Source: a virus. Taken from it: a DNA stretch of 26,730 nucleotides. Position 1 is the stretch's first letter, and every line of letters starts with the position of its first letter. The notes under the pieces are model-generated. The model worked only from the letters and a program-made list of their open reading frames with translations, ran no database searches and was not told the origin of the DNA. The DNA is taken from positions 1 through 26,730 of IMG/VR virus record IMGVR_UViG_3300028920_000235. One strand, written 5' to 3'. This document shows positions 22,307 to 26,730 of the stretch, piece by piece. The position numbers and the translations under genes are program-made.

Positions 22307-24153
22307 CCTAATGTGTTTGATAATTTAACCATTCCAGATTCATCATTGATAATTTCAGCATTTGTTCCTGGATTTGCTGTAAGATTAATATCAACTTTTT
22401 CATTCTTTGTTTTTTCAATCCTTTCTGTTCTTACCTGTTCAACAGTTGCATCTGGATTCAATGCAGCTTGTTGTTCAGGTGACTGTCCTGTTTCTTCCAA
22501 AAGCCTTGATTTTGTTGCTCCAAGACTTTTAAGTGTTTCTAATCCAAATTTTTCTTTACTTATTTTTGCAATTATAGCAAAAATCCCAATTAATGGATCT
22601 ATTACTTGAATCAACAATTCCTGTCCCCACATTTTAAACACACCACCAAGTCCTTCTTCTTGAAATTTATTTTTTATTCTGGACCAGTCATTTTCAAATG
22701 TTGCAACAATTTCATCCCAATTTTTAACCAACAAAATAATCCCTGCAACAACAGCAGCAAGTGCAGCTAGAATCCATGTTAATGGGAATCCCCACATTGC
22801 TGCATTCAATAACCATTGTGCAGCAGTTGCAAGGCTTGTTGCAACATTATAAGCACCTAATGCAACAGCAGAACTGCCAATTGCAATTGATGCACTTCCT
22901 GACAATGCACCCATTATTCCAAGTGCAATGTTATATGATACAATTGCAATCTTTGTTGCAATCATAATTGATTTATATGCAATAAATCCTTTTACTAATT
23001 TCCAAACAAAAGAAATAATTCTTTCCATATTATCACCAACAAAAATCATTGCATCTTTTACTTTCTGTAATGATTCAGATTGTGAATCTGTTGTTGTTGT
23101 TGCATTTTTAAAGGCTGCAATCATTTCTGTGTAACGACCTTTTAATGTATTCATTTTAATATCAGCTTGTTCAAATGCCGTATTTGTTCCTGTAACTGCT
23201 TTTGTAAATCCTTTAAATTTATCAATATTTTCCAAAAGAATATTTCCTGTGACAATATTTCTTTGACCAAAAGTTTTTTGCATGAAAGCATCCCTTTCAA
23301 GTGCAGTTCCAAAACTGTCAGCTTTTTTCCTTGCTTCTTCCAATGCATCATTTATATTGAAAATTCCAGATTTATATCCAACACCGGCTGCTTGAAGTCG
23401 CAAAATTGTTCCACGCAATGCAGTTCCTGCTTCTGCTCCAAATAATGATTTTGTGCCTAAAGTTTCAACAAGTCCAATTGATTCTTCAAGTGTTATGTTT
23501 GCAGCATCTGCAACCGCACCAAAACCAACCAATGATTCATTTATTTTTGTAATATTTGCGGACCCTGCAACAGATCCTGCTGCAAGTGCATTAATGGTCC
23601 TATTTGCCTGATCTGCACCAAGATTAAATTGATTCATTGCACCTGTCAAGTTTTCTGCTGACAATTGTAAATCATCACCACTTGCTTTTGATAATGTAAT
23701 TACTGCATCTGTAACCATTCCAAGTGCATCTGCACTGGCTAAAAGTTCAGGTTTTGCAGATCCAACAACTTCAAATGCTTTTGCTGTATCACCTGCGAAA
23801 ACTTTCTGCTTCTTTGACACCTTATCAATCTGATGTTCAAAAGATTTAAATGCATCACCAGTAACACCGGTGATTGCAGATAAACTTGCCAAATTATCTT
23901 CAAGTTGAACATTTGCTGTACCAATGGTCATTGCCAATGCTAGTCCACCAAATGCCAAACCTAATGATCCCAATTTGCCAATTAAACCTGATATTCCTTT
24001 TCTAAGCCTTCTTTCTGCTCTTTGAACCCTATTAAATGCAGATGTTGCTTTAACACCAAAAGAAGAAACTGATGCAGTCATTCTTTTAACTGTTTGTGTT
24101 AATTTATCAACACCAAGAAATGTTGTTGAAACAACAAGTGCTTTATTAGGCAT
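22291..24153 (-). CDS. Tail tape measure protein, 620 aa
   Basis: The tape measure family is clear: the N-terminal region with ITGVTGDAFKSFEHQIDKVS and LSAENLTGAMNQFNLGADQA, then repeated Gly/Ala helices, and hydrophobic segments (IAIVSYNIALGIMG, WILAALAAVVAGIILLV) followed by KNWDEI, typical of contractile-tail members. It sets tail length and is ejected during infection. Its ATG overlaps the frameshifted chaperone stop by 8 bases. At 620 residues the tail is probably of modest length, near 90 nm by the usual residue-to-length rule. Confidence 0.9.
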   Translation of the reverse strand: MPNKALVVSTTFLGVDKLTQTVKRMTASVSSFGVKATSAFNRVQRAERRLRKGISGLIGKLGSLGLAFGGLALAMTIGTANVQLEDNLASLSAITGVTGDAFKSFEHQIDKVSKKQKVFAGDTAKAFEVVGSAKPELLASADALGMVTDAVITLSKASGDDLQLSAENLTGAMNQFNLGADQANRTINALAAGSVAGSANITKINESLVGFGAVADAANITLEESIGLVETLGTKSLFGAEAGTALRGTILRLQAAGVGYKSGIFNINDALEEARKKADSFGTALERDAFMQKTFGQRNIVTGNILLENIDKFKGFTKAVTGTNTAFEQADIKMNTLKGRYTEMIAAFKNATTTTDSQSESLQKVKDAMIFVGDNMERIISFVWKLVKGFIAYKSIMIATKIAIVSYNIALGIMGALSGSASIAIGSSAVALGAYNVATSLATAAQWLLNAAMWGFPLTWILAALAAVVAGIILLVKNWDEIVATFENDWSRIKNKFQEEGLGGVFKMWGQELLIQVIDPLIGIFAIIAKISKEKFGLETLKSLGATKSRLLEETGQSPEQQAALNPDATVEQVRTERIEKTKNEKVDINLTANPGTNAEIINDESGMVKLSNTLGWQPT

Positions 24154-24720
24154 TTACTGCTGAATTTATTTGTTTAACATATTCTTTTGCATCTTTATAC
24201 CAATAAAATAAACCATAATAATCCAAATCATCTAAATACAATTTATCAATATCAGACACACTCCATTTATAAAGACGTGCCACCGATTTGATGGCAGCAT
24301 CTCTATTTTCTAAAACTATCGTGGTAAAAAAAAAGCAGCAACTTGACTAATTAAAAAATAATCATCCGCTTGTACTTTTTTAAAAATTGCAGAATTTTGT
24401 TTTGCAAGAAATGCAAAAATCCTTCTGGTTTTTTCCATATCACTTTTACCAATCATTTTTGATTCCATTTCACCAACTGTCACACGTCTTTTTATAAAAC
24501 GTATTTCAGAAATTGCTTCTGAATTGTCTTCATACTCAATTGGATCATCTAATTTAACAGAAACAGATCCATCTTCAGCAATCAAAATGTTTCCATATTC
24601 AATTCCCTTAATAAATTCATCTTTTTCTGTTTCAAGATTTTCAAGTTTTCTTGCACTAATATTTAATGATTCAACAAATCTTTGAAAATCCAATTCTGCT
24701 GTTTCTCTGTCTACTTTCAT
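24146..24720 (-). CDS. Frameshift-extended tail assembly chaperone (GT product), 191 aa
   Basis: Reading the upstream ORF and then shifting -1 in the T9 run gives a single protein ending at TAA 24148-24146. The extension of 59 residues (TTIVLENRDAAIKSVARLYK...SDIDKLYLDDLDYYGLFYWY...) resembles the second half of P2/Mu type tail chaperones, which is only translated after frameshift. No ATG lies in this frame, so it cannot be made alone. Both products are expected to assemble with the tape measure, whose gene starts within the end of this one. Confidence 0.8.
24316..24720 (-). CDS. Tail assembly chaperone (G product), 134 aa
   Basis: This unshifted form ends at TAG 24318-24316, just past the slippery run. 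Its helical, charged sequence (AELDFQRFVESLNISARKLE... VTVGEMESKMIGKSDMEKTRRIF) fits the small chaperones found between tube and tape measure in myoviruses. It starts 2 bases after the tube gene stop. It is normally made in large excess over the frameshift form. Confidence 0.75.
   Translation of the reverse strand: MKVDRETAELDFQRFVESLNISARKLENLETEKDEFIKGIEYGNILIAEDGSVSVKLDDPIEYEDNSEAISEIRFIKRRVTVGEMESKMIGKSDMEKTRRIFAFLAKQNSAIFKKVQADDYFLISQVAAFFLPR
24326..24334 (-). other. Programmed -1 ribosomal frameshift site (T9 run)
   Basis: Nine T residues (on the minus strand) give T TTT TTA in the zero frame, which is a classical X XXY YYZ heptamer. Slipping back one base puts TTT TTT in the same P and A sites and continues into the GT extension. 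The position between G and T frames in front of the tape measure gene is the standard place. No downstream hairpin is obvious by eye. Confidence 0.8.
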
Positions 24721-24721
24721 T

Positions 24722-25135
24722 TTATGATAATTGTTTTAATTTGTTATCAAAAGCTAATTTTAAAGTAATCTGTGCAGTATTTGTGGAACCAGGAATGTCA
24801 CCAACCGGTTTTCCTTTACCACCCCAAATTTTGCCAGAAATGTGATCAATAGTCCAATCTGCTAAAACAGTGCTTTCTGCAAGTGCAACAAGCTTTTGTT
24901 GTTCATCAACATCAGTCATGTCCCATGCAATTGGTGGACATTCAAAAGAAGCCCTTCTGAAGTTCATTTGATCAATCATTTTACCATTTCCTGTTGATGA
25001 ATTATCATCATCATTACTTCTATAACCACCAAGTTCAAGTGTGCCATCTTCATTTGATTTACAAAAAATAACACCAGAACCAATTGTTGGATGATTGTAT
25101 GTGATTTCTGTTATATCACCACCTGTGAATCCCAT
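24722..25135 (-). CDS. Tail tube protein, 137 aa
   Basis: Small beta-rich protein located between sheath and chaperone genes, the standard place of the tube gene. Motifs such as GGYRSNDDDNSSTGNG and WTIDHISGKIWGGKGKPVGD suit a tube subunit (Mu gpM type). The family-level match is weak by eye; position is the main support. Confidence 0.75.
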   Translation of the reverse strand: MGFTGGDITEITYNHPTIGSGVIFCKSNEDGTLELGGYRSNDDDNSSTGNGKMIDQMNFRRASFECPPIAWDMTDVDEQQKLVALAESTVLADWTIDHISGKIWGGKGKPVGDIPGSTNTAQITLKLAFDNKLKQLS

Positions 25136-25152
25136 AATTTATTCCTTTCTTT

Positions 25153-26688
25153 TTATGATGAAAAATTAAATCCAACAGCAGCATCTGTGCTAACAATGTG
25201 TGCTGTTGATGTTCTTTTATATTTAAATGCAACATCCATTCTTGCAGGATTTGTTTCATTTATACCAACCAAAAGATTTTCTTCAGAAAAATCAGGATCT
25301 GCAATCAATGCCAATTCTGCTAATGAAGCAATTAAACTAATATGAATTTGCTTTGCTTGCTTTGGTGATATTGTGTTGTCAACTCTGGATGGTGAATTGT
25401 CCGGAACAATAGTTTTATCTTGGATGTCCCTTTGCATTATAATCAATTCGTTAAATCCAACATTCCAATCCACATTTAAATCCCTTACAAATCTAAATAA
25501 TGGTGGATTTTCACCATCAGGATGATAAGTGCAAATAAAATCTTCAACTGAATATTTTCCACTTCTTAAACTCACAGTTGAACTTCCTTTTTTCACCATA
25601 AAATCCCTTGCATTATAATCAGAAAAATCACCAATATCTTCATTTTCTGGAACAGGCATATCTGGATAAGACTTTGCACTATTGTCCAAATGTGGTGAAT
25701 TTTGCGCTATCGGGGCAAATGTCATACACATATTTGCAGCAGCTTCCCATGGGAAACCATCTGAATTTGGTGCAGGACAATGCACATTTGTCACTTGATC
25801 TTGTCTTGCTGTAACATTTGTAATTGCAACAACATTATCTTTATCTGACAAGGTGCTTCCATACAATGCAACAAAAGGTTTAAAAACAGAAGGTTCATAT
25901 CTTCCTGTTGGTGTTGTTGGATCAGGCACACCATTAAATGTTTCTAATGCTGAAAAAGTTTCAGATCCATATGGATTTAAAACAATAGTGTTCCAATTTT
26001 CACCAAAATCTGCAAGTGCATCAGTCAAATCAGTAGCACCTGTTCCATCAACATTTGAAACTTCAGAATAAACAACACCTGCTGCTTCATTTTGCGTGTC
26101 AATTTCAACAGAAAGAATTGCTGTTGCACCCTTCCATTTTGTAGTTAATTCAACATCTGCTGTTGCTTCTGCTGCTGTAACTGGTGCAGCTAAAACATTA
26201 TTAATTGCATCAACAATTTTATCTTGAACATCAGCTTGAAGATCACCAACAACAAGGTCAATATCATAAGAAACACCATCAATGCTGTCCCTTCCATTAA
26301 TCCTAATTTTGTGTGTTACATTTTTAGTCACAGCAGTAGCAACTGCAATTCCTAACGTGTACACACCTGCTGTTGCTGCAACATTTTCTTCCTGTGGATA
26401 AATTATTGTTGGAATTCCACCAAGTGGATTTCCTGAAACTGGCCTTAAAATTCTAGCCATTTGATGCAATGGTGATCCATATCCATATTTATCTGCAACT
26501 TCTTTTGCAGTAATAAATTCAAATGGATCAGTTTCCAAAGTCGCTTGATTTGCCGTGTTTGCTTCACCTAAAACTGCAATTCTTTGTGGCAAATAAGGGG
26601 TGGCCGGATTAAAAACGGCCGGTTTAATTTTATAACCAACGATTCTTGAAACCCTGGTTAAATCTATTGCTGTACTTAATACTGACAT
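25153..26688 (-). CDS. Contractile tail sheath protein, Mu gpL-like, 511 aa
   Basis: Length, position and sequence match the contractile sheath family: an N-terminal segment (IAVLGEANTANQATLETDPFE), a variable central domain (IDGVSYDIDLVVGDLQADVQD), then the core with FGENWNTIVLNPYG, VAITNVTARQDQ, WEAAANMCMTF and the C-terminal FRFVRDLNVDW...LIIMQRDIQDKTIV region. It surrounds the tube and contracts during infection. It is the first complete gene of the leftward block. The 42 bases upstream (26689-26730) show nothing I can assign. Confidence 0.9.
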   Translation of the reverse strand: MSVLSTAIDLTRVSRIVGYKIKPAVFNPATPYLPQRIAVLGEANTANQATLETDPFEFITAKEVADKYGYGSPLHQMARILRPVSGNPLGGIPTIIYPQEENVAATAGVYTLGIAVATAVTKNVTHKIRINGRDSIDGVSYDIDLVVGDLQADVQDKIVDAINNVLAAPVTAAEATADVELTTKWKGATAILSVEIDTQNEAAGVVYSEVSNVDGTGATDLTDALADFGENWNTIVLNPYGSETFSALETFNGVPDPTTPTGRYEPSVFKPFVALYGSTLSDKDNVVAITNVTARQDQVTNVHCPAPNSDGFPWEAAANMCMTFAPIAQNSPHLDNSAKSYPDMPVPENEDIGDFSDYNARDFMVKKGSSTVSLRSGKYSVEDFICTYHPDGENPPLFRFVRDLNVDWNVGFNELIIMQRDIQDKTIVPDNSPSRVDNTISPKQAKQIHISLIASLAELALIADPDFSEENLLVGINETNPARMDVAFKYKRTSTAHIVSTDAAVGFNFSS

Positions 26689-26730
26689 GTTTTTTGTTTT
26701 TTAAGAATTATAAATTTCTAAATAAAATCC

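Noticed and set aside
26393-26401. TGTGGATAA, the complement of a consensus DnaA box
   Set aside because: It is single, lies inside the sheath coding sequence and is not near the replication genes, so it is probably chance.
1-26730. CRISPR array, tRNA genes or insertion sequence
   Set aside because: No regularly spaced repeats, cloverleaf-like stretches or transposase reading frames were seen on either strand.

Overview
The window reads as part of an AT-rich tailed-phage genome (GC roughly 30% by eye). It could be a free phage or a prophage segment. The virion is a myovirus: the left-pointing half encodes a contractile tail with a Mu/P2-type baseplate. A Bacteroidota host is likely but not proven. 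The support is A-rich leaders in place of clear Shine-Dalgarno sites, a TAnnTTTG-type promoter box at 5400-5407, an SSB ending in DDLPF, and small gene families that look typical of phages of that phylum. I saw no integrase, capsid, portal, terminase, lysis, tRNA or CRISPR feature, so the window is only part of the genome.

Layout. Positions 1-14971 are a dense rightward block of replication, recombination and accessory genes, many joined by ATGA or similar stop/start overlaps. It opens with a lipoprotein-like frame broken by a stop and several small unknown genes. A peptide deformylase carrying a SEC-C zinc tail follows, then an HNH-like nuclease and an excisionase-like HTH protein overlapping a large primase-helicase (3198-5333). 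A second run of small genes (5431-8017) contains a DnaA domain IV-like protein and a paralogue of the HTH protein. The recombination genes come next: Rad52-like annealing protein (8020-8538), YqaJ-type exonuclease (8513-9334), SMC/Rad50-like ATPase (9727-11454), DEAH helicase (11673-13276), SSB (13348-13734) and VRR-NUC nuclease (14156-14587). A perfectly palindromic hairpin at 15053-15078 separates this block from the convergent tail block.

Positions 15080-26688 are leftward. In transcription order they encode sheath, tube, tail assembly chaperone with a -1 frameshift extension, tape measure, Mu gp46-like and gp47-like baseplate proteins, a gp48-like protein fused to a six-repeat NHL propeller, a probable fibre, a tail-completion-like protein, and gp43-, gp44- and gp45-like proteins. 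Compared with Mu, the 46-47-48 group lies ahead of the 43-44-45 group.

The most unusual signal is in the DEAH helicase. Its P-loop is interrupted exactly inside the motif by GGT-TAG-GT. Hopping from the first GGT over the stop to a second GGT five bases downstream restores a perfect APTGSGKT. An 11-bp perfect inverted repeat ends on the first GGT. This resembles a miniature form of the T4 gene 60 translational bypass, but a recent 5-bp lesion, an excision footprint or a sequence error is also possible. Other notable points are the deformylase-SEC-C fusion, the SSB-like DELPF tip on the primase, the NHL-baseplate fusion, the stand-alone DnaA DNA-binding domain and the permuted tail gene order.
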